A stretch of 22,065 nt of DNA from Acidobacteriota bacterium (GCA_021801945.1 JAKABE010000013.1:1-22065), one strand, 5' to 3'. Numbered from the stretch's first letter, positions 1 through 6,184 are shown. Notes: generated from the sequence alone by a model not told the origin. A program made the numbers and translations.

Positions 1-17
1 TCCAGTGATTAGGGAGA
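1..17. repeat. Terminal direct repeat, left copy (circular overlap)
   Basis: The bases TCCAGTGATTAGGGAGA are identical to the last 17 bases of the window (22049-22065). A short exact end overlap of this kind is what a circular molecule leaves when it is linearised by an assembler. With rep and par genes present, circularity is the simplest reading. A real 17-bp direct repeat in a linear molecule cannot be excluded from sequence alone. Confidence 0.8.
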
Positions 18-44
18 ACCGTTTAAGCTTTGGTTAAAGCCGCC

Positions 45-905
45 ATGACTTGGGATGACTACGAGCCGCCAGAGCCGCAGGAACCGGATTACGATGCCGA
101 GCGTCCTGGCCCCGGCGACGATCCTGCCGTCCAGGAGCTCGAACCACTGCTGCAGGCCCACTTGGACGAACATCCGGACACCGTTTTTTATGAAACGCAG
201 CTGTCGGTGCTCTTTGAACAGAAATTCTTCCACTGGGTCACAGTCCGCGCCTTGAAGGATCTTCGCGAAGCCGGCAAGATCGGCAGCGCTCTCGAAGAAC
301 TTTCACCCAATGTCCCGCTGCGGTTCTACTTCAGCCGGCGTTGCCGTTACTGGAAGCGGAAGGCGGAGGAATTGCGGCGCATGGTCCTTGCGTACTCCGA
401 CCAGGCCTTCACGCGCTCGCTCGGCGTGCAGGGCGAACTTCTTATCGATGCCGGCCTGCCCCAGGTTGGCTTCATGCCAATGGGCAGGGAAGTCCAGAGC
501 TGGCAGGGTCGCACCTGGACAACGACCAACCATGATCTCGACCGCGTCTTCCAGCGGGATGGAATCAGCTATGGCGCGGAGATTAAGAACCGCCTTGGCT
601 ACATCCCTCGGGAGGAATTCCAAGCGAAGCTGGAGATGTGCGGGCACCTGGGCCTCGTACCTCTTTTCATCGCGCGAATGATGCCAAGGACGTACATTGA
701 GCAGGTCCGGCTGGCTGGCGGGTTCTCGCTGATCATGAAGTACCAGTTCTACCCAATCTCCCACCGGGAACTGGCGCACCAGGTAAGAAACGAGCTGCAG
801 CTTCCCGTGGATTGTCCGACCCGCCTGCAGGATTCCACTCTGCAGCGCTTCCTGAAATGGCATCTCGAGAAACTGCGGCGGATCAACCAGGCACCGGGGC
901 AGTAG
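45..905 (+). CDS. PD-(D/E)XK nuclease-like protein, function unknown
   Basis: This encodes 286 aa of unknown specific role. Residues 1-30 are acidic and proline-rich. Residues 31-85 look helical and could form a winged-helix DNA-binding part. The core at 125-215 has the order expected of a PD-(D/E)XK nuclease fold: E131 in a GELL segment, D164/D166 in HDLD, then the AEIKN segment with E179 and K181 on a predicted strand, followed by a helix and a hydrophobic strand (LVPLFIAR). That fold occurs in restriction enzymes, Holliday-junction resolvases and archaeal-type resolvase-like proteins; no closer family is recognised. The ATG at 45 is chosen. A TTG at 30 is in frame and lies 12 bases after a GGGAGA, so the protein may be 5 residues longer. 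An in-frame stop at 24-26 closes the reading frame. It is divergent from recD2 across the circle junction. Confidence 0.75.
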   Translation: MTWDDYEPPEPQEPDYDAERPGPGDDPAVQELEPLLQAHLDEHPDTVFYETQLSVLFEQKFFHWVTVRALKDLREAGKIGSALEELSPNVPLRFYFSRRCRYWKRKAEELRRMVLAYSDQAFTRSLGVQGELLIDAGLPQVGFMPMGREVQSWQGRTWTTTNHDLDRVFQRDGISYGAEIKNRLGYIPREEFQAKLEMCGHLGLVPLFIARMMPRTYIEQVRLAGGFSLIMKYQFYPISHRELAHQVRNELQLPVDCPTRLQDSTLQRFLKWHLEKLRRINQAPGQ

Positions 906-970
906 ACCATTTGTATTCATACTGGTTAGTCGTAAGTAGTTTATTTTTCAATGACCTCTCCTGATGGTTA

Positions 971-994
971 TGTGAATTGAGAACGCAATTCACA
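971..994. repeat. Perfect hairpin, 9-bp stem
   Basis: TGTGAATTG pairs exactly with CAATTCACA around the loop AGAACG. It sits 65 bases after the stop of the nuclease-like gene, in an AT-rich patch. No T-tract follows, so it is a weak terminator candidate. It may be an operator or a structural element. Confidence 0.6.
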
Positions 995-1061
995 CGCTCT
1001 CCTGCATCTTGCGGAGGCTGCAACGAGAGTTTTCACCGGGGCTCCCTATACTAGAAAGCTC

Positions 1062-1079
1062 CTGGAGGGGGTACTCCAG
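1062..1079. repeat. Perfect hairpin, 6-bp stem
   Basis: CTGGAG and CTCCAG pair around GGGGTA. This is the second of three hairpins with 6-nt loops in the gene-poor stretch 906-1459. Confidence 0.45.
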
Positions 1080-1123
1080 CCCTGGAGGACGGCGTACGTT
1101 CAGCGGTCCGCCGCCTAGCATCC

Positions 1124-1141
1124 GGAAGTTTCACGACTTCC
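1124..1141. repeat. Perfect hairpin, 6-bp stem
   Basis: GGAAGT and ACTTCC pair around TTCACG. This is the third of the hairpins with 6-nt loops in the gene-poor stretch. Confidence 0.45.
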
Positions 1142-1447
1142 AGACCCCTTTAACAGGAGCGCGTTCAGGCTGCCGAATGGCAAATAAATACCGACGCGTC
1201 ATCTCCCCTATGTGCGATTTTTCCAGTTTCATCTTCCCCTGCTCTGTTCTTGCCGCATTCACCATCGCCCTGCTCGCGCGCGGGTTCGCCGACCACAAGC
1301 TGGATTTTCTGTGGGTGGGACTCCAGCACGAGCGCCTGAAGATTGGCATCGTGGTGAAGGCCTCAAAGCCTCCGGCTGGAATTCCCTGCCTGCCGGCGCC
1401 TGAGGAGAGTGGCTTGGACGATTCACTCACCTAGCCCACCGCGACGT

Positions 1448-1480
1448 ATGAAGGCGTTCCTATGCAGGAAGCGCCTTCAT
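1448..1480 (-). terminator. Hairpin at end of small-gene operon
   Basis: ATGAAGGCGTTCCT pairs with AGGAA-GCGCCTTCAT around ATGC, with a single bulged base. It overlaps the stop codon of the leftward 62-aa gene and is placed to stop or protect that operon's transcript. It lacks a clear U-run, so function as an intrinsic terminator is uncertain. Confidence 0.5.
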
Positions 1481-1648
1481 GTTCTCGATGGCGAAGGCCA
1501 GGCCGCCGACCCAGCTAAGACGCTGTTTCTTGGCGAGCGCCATCCAGCGATTCAGTTCGGTGTAGTCGCCCGATATTTGCTGGCTGAGCCGGATGGCTTC
1601 GTGCTGCAGCTTGAGCGCCCTGGCTGTGAATTCCTGTGGCGATTCCAT
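1460..1648 (-). CDS. Small helical protein, unknown
   Basis: This encodes 62 aa starting MESPQEFTAR. It is almost entirely predicted helix, with a mixed charged and leucine pattern (ALKLQHEAIRLSQQ) followed by a Trp-containing second helix. ATG 1648 follows a GGGAAGGGAAG purine stretch on the leftward strand. It is the last gene of a three-gene leftward operon, 43 bases after the preceding gene, and its stop codon lies inside a hairpin. The reading frame stays open upstream but overlaps the 126-aa gene, so the short start is preferred. I do not recognise the family. The size and position suggest a plasmid accessory protein. Confidence 0.6.
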   Translation of the reverse strand: MESPQEFTARALKLQHEAIRLSQQISGDYTELNRWMALAKKQRLSWVGGLAFAIENMKALPA

Positions 1649-1691
1649 GCTTCCCTTCCCTGTTCCGATCGTACGCGCCAGGCGCGATGTT

Positions 1692-2072
1692 TCATTGCGC
1701 GGCCAGGAGGCGGCCGCGGGCGAACCCCTCAGCGCTGGGATAGTCGCCCGAGACGTACAGGTCCCGGCTCTTGCCGCCGGCGCTTTCGCTGACGACAAAG
1801 AAGGAACGCAGGTTGGGATCGAGCCGCACATCCTCGACGCCAGCCTCGAGCAGCTCCTCCCAAAGAAAATCCTCGTACCCGGACCCGTCCGGATCCGGAA
1901 TATCCGCGGGATCGTAGTTGGCTTCGATATCGAGCGCGGTGGCGAGCATTCTCAGGGCGTCGCTGTCCATGGCCAGAAAGACCTCGCGGGCGTAGGACCG
2001 GTCATAGGTCTTGATGACCTCCACGCGCCTGTCTCCGGCCTTCTGCTCGTAAAACAATTCCTGCTGGGGCAT
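1692..2072 (-). CDS. Hypothetical acidic protein (126 aa)
   Basis: This encodes 126 aa starting MPQQELFYEQ. ATG 2072 lies 5 bases after AGGAGA, which decides the start over longer in-frame options. The protein is acidic, with a middle DIPDPDGSGYEDFLWEELLE segment and a C-terminal alpha/beta pattern (LRSFFVVSESAGGKSRDLYVSGDY). No signal peptide, membrane segment or catalytic motif is evident and I do not recognise a family. It follows the 108-aa gene by 20 bases and precedes the 62-aa gene, so the three are probably co-transcribed leftward. Confidence 0.7.
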   Translation of the reverse strand: MPQQELFYEQKAGDRRVEVIKTYDRSYAREVFLAMDSDALRMLATALDIEANYDPADIPDPDGSGYEDFLWEELLEAGVEDVRLDPNLRSFFVVSESAGGKSRDLYVSGDYPSAEGFARGRLLAAQ

Positions 2073-2092
2073 GCTTTCTCCTGCGGTTCCGG

Positions 2093-2419
2093 TCACGCGG
2101 CCGGCGGTCGGACCGCCGCGCCGGCGTCGAGCGAAGGCCCGCGGATGGCCTGGACGATGGCGGCGATGTCCTGGGTGCCGCTGGGGCACTGAGTTTCGAT
2201 CGACGACGCGGGCGAACCGTCAGCGGAATAGACCACGGCGCCCCAGTTTTCATCCGCGGTGCCCCAAACAATTTCACCGCCTCCGGCGCGTTCGATGATC
2301 ACGCAGACGATCCCGCCGCCGGTGTCCTGGTCCTCGGCCGCCAGCCCCACGGCGCGGAGCGCGGCGGCGACCTGTTCGGCGATTTCCTCTTCGGTTTTCT
2401 CGTGTTCCAAATCCTGCAC
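2093..2419 (-). CDS. Hypothetical small acidic protein
   Basis: From the chosen GTG this is 108 aa: an N-terminal acidic helix (EHEKTEEEIAEQVAAALRAVG), then strands such as GIVCVIIERAGGGEIVWGT and NWGAVVYSADGS, then a helix TQDIAAIVQAIRG. This alternation suggests a small alpha/beta fold of unknown family. The GTG at 2419 follows GAGG by 5 bases. The frame remains open to 2599, with an in-frame ATG at 2542 and rare-type starts near 2440. The extra part is arginine/proline-rich and runs through a perfect hairpin (2461-2486), so it is more likely 5' untranslated DNA. It is first gene of the leftward three-gene operon next to the origin. Confidence 0.6.
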   Translation of the reverse strand: MQDLEHEKTEEEIAEQVAAALRAVGLAAEDQDTGGGIVCVIIERAGGGEIVWGTADENWGAVVYSADGSPASSIETQCPSGTQDIAAIVQAIRGPSLDAGAAVRPPAA

Positions 2420-2460
2420 GGGCGCCTCGTTCTTAATTATGCTTCCGTCCCGACGTTTCC

Positions 2461-2486
2461 GGCAGCTCCTGTTTTGAGGAGCTGTC
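2461..2486. promoter_or_regulatory. Inverted repeat upstream of small-gene operon
   Basis: CAGCTCCT and AGGAGCTG pair perfectly around GTTTTG, and the stem extends two further bases with one G-T pair. It lies about 45 bases upstream of the chosen GTG start at 2419 on the leftward strand. It could be a repressor operator or a 5'-leader hairpin for that operon. It has no T-tract on either side. Confidence 0.45.
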
Positions 2487-2579
2487 CTTGGCAGGGTCTC
2501 TGGTTCAGGCCGGAGCGGCTTGCCGGGCCGGGACCGGGTCATAATTGGCAGGTTTTTGTTTTTCGGCGGGGGAGAGGGC

Positions 2580-2613
2580 GCGGGAGAGGGGGCGCTCAAC
2601 GCCCCTCTCCCGC
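2580..2613. repeat. Strong GC-rich hairpin beside the origin
   Basis: GCGGGAGAGGGG pairs perfectly with CCCCTCTCCCGC (12 bp) around a 10-nt loop. A second short inverted repeat, GCGAAC-GTA-GTTCGC, follows at about 2618-2632. The pair lies between the small-gene operon and the DnaA-like boxes of the origin. Possible roles are a terminator insulating the origin or a single-strand or replication-fork structure. The sequence alone does not decide. Confidence 0.6.
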
Positions 2614-2745
2614 TGTATGCGAACGTAGTTCGCTGACCGCCTCGGAGAGGCGCACCTTTGGTCTTTGTGTAGAAGCTTCGGATTTCTCCACAGCTTTGGG
2701 GGTAGCAACTATCGGAAAGACTATAGGAATTTATCTAGCGGATAC

Positions 2746-2763
2746 CCCTACAAAATGGCCGTG
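2746..2763 (+). repeat. Iteron 1
   Basis: CCCTACAAAATGGCCGTG matches the four-copy consensus exactly. Confidence 0.9.
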
Positions 2764-2769
2764 ACCTTT

Positions 2770-2787
2770 CCCTACAAAGTGGCCGTG
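2770..2787 (+). repeat. Iteron 2
   Basis: CCCTACAAAGTGGCCGTG differs from the consensus by one base (A to G in the middle). It starts 24 bases after iteron 1, close to two helical turns. Confidence 0.9.
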
Positions 2788-2792
2788 CTTCC

Positions 2793-2810
2793 TCCTACAA
2801 AATGGCCGTG
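2793..2810 (+). repeat. Iteron 3
   Basis: TCCTACAAAATGGCCGTG differs only at its first base. Its 3' end overlaps the start of a DnaA-like box on the other strand (2807-2815). Confidence 0.9.
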
Positions 2811-2845
2811 GATAACTCGAACTAATCACAGGGTTTTCCACGCTC

Positions 2846-2863
2846 CCCTACAAAATGGCCGTG
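2846..2863 (+). repeat. Iteron 4
   Basis: CCCTACAAAATGGCCGTG is an exact copy, separated from the first three by a spacer with a DnaA-like box. It ends three bases before the repA stop codon. Confidence 0.9.
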
Positions 2864-2865
2864 GG

Positions 2866-3906
2866 CTATTTCAGGAGCTTTCGGACGGGCGGAGCACTGT
2901 TGTAAAGGGTTAATCCCTTGGCAGTTTTCTCGCGCCAGACATAGCCTCCGCCCTGCACGTGAATGCGCGGCGGACCTGTGCGGTCGTCGTCCTCCACGCG
3001 GGCGGCTTTGTAGACCATTAGAACCTCCTTGAGGGCCACTCGGAAAACGCGCCGGAAATTGTCGATGCGCTCCGGGTCATACCCCTGCCCAAATTGCCCG
3101 TGGAGCGCGGTCCATGAAATGCGGGCGGGCTTCCCTGCCGGAATCCGGTGAAGCCGTTGTGCAAGCCAAGTGTAGATGTCGAGAGCTAGGGCGCTGTGCG
3201 AGAGCGCCGCAATGTGCGCCTCGTCTAGTGGCACGGCGTGGTTCATGAGGCTCAGGAAGTATTCCTGCGACAGCGACACCGTAGAGGGCCACAGTACGCG
3301 CTGCCGGTCGTCTTTCGGAAACCACACGTCAAACGCGGTGACGATCTGCGAATTGACGGTAAGCGCGTGGCCGTCGCGGACAACGCCTAGGCGGATCGAC
3401 GAAGCCGAAAGGCGGGCGAGCTGGTCTTTCACAACCCGGATGTTGCGCCCCTTCGGATCTAGTTTCAAAACCTTGCGCACGAATTTGGAAAGCGTGTCCT
3501 CTACCTCGACATGCGGTGACTCGGTGACAAGCGCGCGCTGATTTATGTGCATGAGAACCATGCGGCACTTGGGACCGAACGGAAGCCCGACAGGTACGAA
3601 GAGGTGCAGGTCCGGGTGCATGGCTTCGCCGGCCAGAACTTTCAGCTGCACGTCGCCGTTACTCCGCTCCCACGTCCGCGCCTCGTCGCCTGGGTCACGG
3701 TATGGCAAGCTGGTCTGGCAAAAAACCGTGTGCTGGTAAAGCAGCGATTGCGCGTCCTGGTCCTCGACACGAAGCGCAGCGGCATCTAGCAATCGTTTCT
3801 GTATCGGCGTCGGCCCTGTCGCGCGGCGCCGAATCTTCTTCATCAGCGCTGGGGTGACGATCTCGCCGATGGGCAGTAGTCCCTGCCCTTCTCCGCGCTT
3901 CTTCAT
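2866..3906 (-). CDS. repA: Plasmid replication initiator RepA
   Basis: This encodes 346 aa that match the plasmid-encoded RepA family, whose members bind origin iterons and recruit host replication proteins. Recognisable stretches are the segment around residues 118-160 (MHINQRALVTESPHVEVEDT and on to FVRKVLKLDPKGR), the RIDNFRRVFRVALKEVL helix, and the winged-helix-like C-terminus. Length is ordinary for the family and the frame is intact. The ATG at 3906 overlaps the stop of the upstream small partition gene (ATGA-type coupling), so parA, the small gene and repA form one leftward operon. Iterons lie immediately beyond its stop codon. Copy control is probably through RepA-iteron binding and through repression of the par promoter; the latter is inference. 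Confidence 0.9.
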   Translation of the reverse strand: MKKRGEGQGLLPIGEIVTPALMKKIRRRATGPTPIQKRLLDAAALRVEDQDAQSLLYQHTVFCQTSLPYRDPGDEARTWERSNGDVQLKVLAGEAMHPDLHLFVPVGLPFGPKCRMVLMHINQRALVTESPHVEVEDTLSKFVRKVLKLDPKGRNIRVVKDQLARLSASSIRLGVVRDGHALTVNSQIVTAFDVWFPKDDRQRVLWPSTVSLSQEYFLSLMNHAVPLDEAHIAALSHSALALDIYTWLAQRLHRIPAGKPARISWTALHGQFGQGYDPERIDNFRRVFRVALKEVLMVYKAARVEDDDRTGPPRIHVQGGGYVWREKTAKGLTLYNSAPPVRKLLK

Positions 3907-4172
3907 TCCCCGCTCTTCTTAGCTGTTTTCATGTAAGCATGAAAGCATGCAAGCATAAAATCGCTCACGGTTGGAAAGTCTAACTGAATAGCCGCCAGCT
4001 TCGCGGCCTTCACGTCTTCGCCGGGCCAGCGAACCTGCAACGGCTCTTTAGGCTCCTGCTTGGCCGCTTCCCTGCCTTGCTTCCCGGCAGGTCTGGGCGG
4101 CGTCACCTGGGCGGCTTTTGGAACGGACGGAACAACCGTCAGTGTGTCGGCCAATTCGAGTGCTTTAGCCAT
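3903..4172 (-). CDS. Small partition partner protein (ParB/RHH-like)
   Basis: This encodes 89 aa. The first 45 residues are flexible, basic and Ala/Pro-rich. The C-terminal half (VRWPGEDVKAAKLAAIQLDF, then a helix) has the strand-helix-helix spacing of a ribbon-helix-helix DNA-binding protein, as in the small centromere-binding partners of short ParA proteins. Its ATG overlaps the parA stop by 8 bases, and its stop overlaps the repA start, so it is translated as the middle gene of the operon. It probably binds the palindromic GCATG-type sites in and around the operon and stimulates the ParA ATPase. The family assignment rests on context and fold pattern, not on a diagnostic motif. Confidence 0.65.
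   Translation of the reverse strand: MAKALELADTLTVVPSVPKAAQVTPPRPAGKQGREAAKQEPKEPLQVRWPGEDVKAAKLAAIQLDFPTVSDFMLACFHAYMKTAKKSGE
3929..3958. repeat. Par-region GCATG repeats
   Basis: TCATGTAAGCATGA at 3929 and GCATGCAAGCATAA at 3945 are near-copies of the palindrome TCATGCAAGCATGA seen at 4205 and 4874. They lie inside the 3' end of the small partition gene, just ahead of repA. Confidence 0.6.
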
Positions 4173-4821
4173 GCGCTCTTACCTCCGTGCTCTGTTCCAT
4201 GGTTTCATGCAAGCATGATTTTATGTTTTCCCACAAGCATGCAATCTCTTTGGCTGCCGGTCCCTTTGGTTCCGCCTCGGTGATTGTCCGGCCTCCGGGG
4301 TAAGGCGATTTGTAGGCCGTGCGGTCGTTAACGAAGGTTTCCGCAACTTCCCCGTGTTTCGACAGCACGGCGGCGGCTTGCGCGGTAATCAGAGTATTGG
4401 CCTTAACGCGGGTCAGCACGAATAGAAAGGGCACTTCGGCGTCTTTCAACGCTTGGACGGTGACCGGCGCGGCGGTTAGATCGTCCTCGCTGGCCTGGAC
4501 GGGAAAAATCACGAAGTCGGCCAGCTTGAAAAGCTCCTTGGCGACCTCAACGCGGCCCGATGCCGTATCGATGAAGCAATACCTGGCCCCACGGTACCGG
4601 AGAAGCTCTAGGCCCTTCTCAAGTCCTTCAAACGGCAATTCGGCCCGCTGCGGGATTTCGGAGTCGCGCTTGGCATGCCAGGCGGTGAGGCTGCCCTGGG
4701 GATCGGTGTCGATCAGAAACACGGGGCCGTCACCAGCGCGTTCCGCCTCAACGGAAAGGTGCTTTGCCAGCATCGTTTTCGCGCTGCCGCCTTTCTGCGA
4801 GTTGATGACGATGACATGCAT
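4165..4821 (-). CDS. parA: ParA-type partition ATPase
   Basis: This encodes 218 aa, the short ParA (type Ib-like) form without an N-terminal DNA-binding domain. The deviant Walker A motif is KGGSAKT at residues 10-16, with signature K10 and K15 lysines; the usual glycine before the second lysine is alanine here. The FLIDTDPQGS segment near residues 35-45 is the A' motif and CFIDTASG is the Walker B region. ParA proteins dimerise with ATP on the nucleoid and move plasmid copies apart. It is the first gene of the operon, and its ATG lies inside the palindrome GCATGAATTCATGC, which suggests autoregulation at the promoter or start. The alanine in the P-loop is uncommon but the rest is intact. Confidence 0.9.
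   Translation of the reverse strand: MHVIVINSQKGGSAKTMLAKHLSVEAERAGDGPVFLIDTDPQGSLTAWHAKRDSEIPQRAELPFEGLEKGLELLRYRGARYCFIDTASGRVEVAKELFKLADFVIFPVQASEDDLTAAPVTVQALKDAEVPFLFVLTRVKANTLITAQAAAVLSKHGEVAETFVNDRTAYKSPYPGGRTITEAEPKGPAAKEIACLWENIKSCLHETMEQSTEVRAHG
4205..4218. repeat. Palindrome TCATGC-AA-GCATGA, copy in parA 3' end
   Basis: An exact 14-bp inverted repeat with a 2-base centre, identical to the copy at 4874-4887 upstream of parA. A related ACAAGCATGCAA lies at about 4233-4244. Placement in a par operon suggests a centromere (parS) or operator motif. Confidence 0.65.
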
Positions 4822-4831
4822 GAATTCATGC
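4818..4831. promoter_or_regulatory. 14-bp palindrome over parA start codon
   Basis: GCATGAATTCATGC is a perfect palindrome that contains the parA ATG (4821 on the leftward strand). It shares the GCATGA half-site with the repeats at 4205 and 4874. A protein bound here would block transcription or translation of the par-rep operon. Confidence 0.6.
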
Positions 4832-4873
4832 TCCTATGGCTGCATGGTTACTACCCTACATGGCGGCATGGAT

Positions 4874-4887
4874 TCATGCAAGCATGA
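4874..4887. promoter_or_regulatory. Upstream parA palindrome (operator or parS candidate)
   Basis: TCATGCAAGCATGA is identical to the copy at 4205. Further half-sites (CATGG, CATGC) fill 4840-4872, so the 70 bases upstream of parA form a cluster typical of a centromere and operator region bound by the small partner protein. Confidence 0.6.
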
Positions 4888-5011
4888 TCTGAGGGTTTCA
4901 GCCCGACCGGAATCTTGGCGGCTAGCTGGCACGGAAAGGGTTAGCCAGGAAGTGCAGCGAAATTTAAGCGAAACCATGCTACGCTGTGATCGTAACCTGC
5001 AAGGAGCAGAA

Positions 5012-5281
5012 ATGGCGACAAGAGAGACAATCAAGCCGCCCACAAGAAGGGAACTGACTGATGCGGGTAAGCAAACTGGGAAAAGGCATCCGTCAGGAGC
5101 GCGTGTGCTGGCAGAGGAATCTGTTGCGGTACGCGAAGGGATAAAGCCCAAGAAACGAATTGGCAAACGCCTCGTCAAGCGCGGGCTCGGCCTGCGAGGC
5201 CGATCCACGAAAGTACGCGCAGCGGCTAGAAAACCGGCGACGAAGCGGGAATACAAGCGAAGCGCTGGAAAACGTGGTTAG
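5012..5281 (+). CDS. Small highly basic protein
   Basis: This encodes 89 aa, very rich in Lys and Arg, especially after residue 45 (KPKKRIGKRLVKRGLGLRG onward). ATG 5012 follows AAGGAG by 5 bases, a clear signal that excludes the long in-frame extension upstream. The middle contains HPSGARVLAEESVAVREGIK, a pattern I associate with small uncharacterised proteins on environmental plasmids. The composition suggests nucleic acid binding. It is transcribed divergently from parA, sharing a 190-base intergenic region that holds the par palindromes, so it may be co-regulated with partition. Confidence 0.7.
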   Translation: MATRETIKPPTRRELTDAGKQTGKRHPSGARVLAEESVAVREGIKPKKRIGKRLVKRGLGLRGRSTKVRAAARKPATKREYKRSAGKRG

Positions 5282-5286
5282 GGCAG

Positions 5287-5441
5287 GGAATGACCTTCCG
5301 CTCTTGGGCGATTTGTTGCACAGTTAGCTTAGCCTTGCGCCCGAATTTCACGCCGCTCCGCCGCGACATCGGCCTTCGTGCGCTCGGCGATAAGGCTACA
5401 CTCCAGCTCGGCCAAGACACCAATCACTTTTAGCGCGGAGA
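5287..5441 (-). pseudogene. Serine resolvase remnant (frameshifted)
   Basis: Two leftward frames together read as the middle-to-C-terminal part of a Tn3-type serine resolvase: IGVLAELECSLIAERTKADV in one frame (about 5355-5425) and GVKFGRKAKLTVQQIAQERK in another (about 5290-5350). A frameshift falls near 5351-5360. The catalytic N-terminus and the end of the helix-turn-helix domain are missing, so this is inactive debris. Its 5' end overlaps the 3' end of the HUH-like gene, which marks an old recombination junction. An intact but different resolvase lies at 16054-16638. Confidence 0.8.
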
Positions 5442-6071
5442 CAATTGCAGGGCACTTGCCTGTGTGCGGTATTTGTCGGGGCGCCACCGCTCGGGGCGAG
5501 GATGTTTCCCAGCTCTGCAGAAACGAGCGTGCTGGGTAGGGCCGATATTTTCACTGCACCCGCTGCGCTTTCCTTCTATCCATCCTTGATGTTCGTGTCG
5601 GATTCCAAAATGGCGAGCGAGAGGTTTGAACTGGCCCTTAAGCATATATTTGGCCGCACTGAGGGGGTTTTTCACCGTCTCCATATGAACAGCTTGAGAA
5701 GAATAGACTTTCCCTTCACGCGCAAGCCATTTGTCGAGTTTGCAAGCAAAATCTTGCTGGCGCGCACTTGGAACTAGCACTAGCCAATGCGCGTGGAGGT
5801 GCCCATTATCTTCCGGGTTCTCAAGCACCCACACGAACGTCGGCGGGACGAGAAAGCTAGCGAAACGTCTGGATGGACGTTGAATCCACTTTCCAAACTT
5901 GGCTCGAATTTGAGAAAACACTGCACTTGTAGTATCTGACGAAACAGAGGTTTCCCAAAACTTTATTGTTACGAACAAGTTAGGTGTAAGTCCGAGAGTT
6001 TGCGCAAGCCGGACTGCGTGATGTATTGTCCGGCCGCCCCGCAGTTTTATGCAGTCCGTTTGCTTCGCCAT
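5430..6071 (-). CDS. HUH-endonuclease-like (Rep-type) protein
   Basis: This encodes 213 aa. The segment NGHLHAHWLVLVP (residues 89-101) contains the His-hydrophobic-His metal-binding pattern H91-L-H93, and SAAKYMLKG (138-146) offers Y142 as the nucleophile, in the order and spacing of single-tyrosine HUH endonucleases that start rolling-circle replication or move ssDNA elements. The RHEHQGWIEGKRSGCSENIGP segment resembles the C-terminal part of alphaproteobacterial and phage-type Rep proteins. ATG 6071 follows AAAGGAAGGA; a GTG at 6089 is the alternative. The last ten residues run into the resolvase remnant, so the true C-terminus may have been replaced. Activity, and whether it is a second replicon, are inference. 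Confidence 0.65.
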   Translation of the reverse strand: MAKQTDCIKLRGGRTIHHAVRLAQTLGLTPNLFVTIKFWETSVSSDTTSAVFSQIRAKFGKWIQRPSRRFASFLVPPTFVWVLENPEDNGHLHAHWLVLVPSARQQDFACKLDKWLAREGKVYSSQAVHMETVKNPLSAAKYMLKGQFKPLARHFGIRHEHQGWIEGKRSGCSENIGPTQHARFCRAGKHPRPERWRPDKYRTQASALQLSPR

Positions 6072-6156
6072 TCCTTCCTTTCTACCCACGCCTGTTTTTG
6101 TCTAGAGCAGGGGTATACATGTAAGGAGGTTGCCGACCTCAGGATCTCAGCGAACC

Positions 6157-6184
6157 ATGACAAACAACGTTATCTGTATAACAT
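6157..6184 (+). promoter_or_regulatory. Possible promoter and operator of the R-M operon
   Basis: ATGACA and TAACAT are spaced 16 bases apart, as in a sigma70 promoter; TATAAC two bases earlier is an alternative -10. The inverted repeat GTTAT-CTGT-ATAAC (6169-6182) overlaps the -10 area and could bind a regulator. This fits the start of the operon at 6227 but is a weak match. Confidence 0.35.

Larger units (their letters stand above)
906..1459. other. Gene-poor region with three hairpins
   Basis: No confident gene is seen in these 554 bases. The first 300 carry three perfect inverted repeats, each with a 6-nt loop. Two weak coding candidates exist: a rightward frame from ATG 1177 to 1434 (85 codons, hydrophobic in the middle, no usable Shine-Dalgarno), and a leftward 33-codon frame beginning MKLEKSHIGE and ending near 1131, which follows an AGGGGA at a good distance. 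Neither resembles a known family to me. The region separates a rightward gene from the leftward small-gene operon, so it could hold regulatory or structural DNA. Confidence 0.5.
2680..2865. other. oriV: Iteron-type plasmid replication origin (oriV)
   Basis: Four direct repeats with core CCTACAAAATGGCCGTG lie at 2746, 2770, 2793 and 2846, with starts 24, 23 and 53 bases apart. DnaA-box-like 9-mers are seen at 2684-2692 (TTCTCCACA), 2807-2815 (complement TTATCCACG) and 2834-2842 (TTTTCCACG), each one or two mismatches from TTATCCACA. The stretch 2705-2745 is AT-rich relative to its surroundings and could be the melting region. RepA-family initiators bind iterons, and the repA stop codon is three bases from the last repeat. 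The origin therefore lies beyond the 3' end of repA rather than upstream of it. Confidence 0.88.

Noticed and set aside
1009..1434. A 141-codon rightward frame in the gene-poor region
   Set aside because: No ribosome signal, biased composition in the first half and no known family. It is mentioned only as a weak candidate within the region entry.
4319..5281. A 320-codon rightward frame covering parA antisense and the basic protein
   Set aside because: Only the last 89 codons after the AAGGAG signal look real. The upstream part is the complement of parA.
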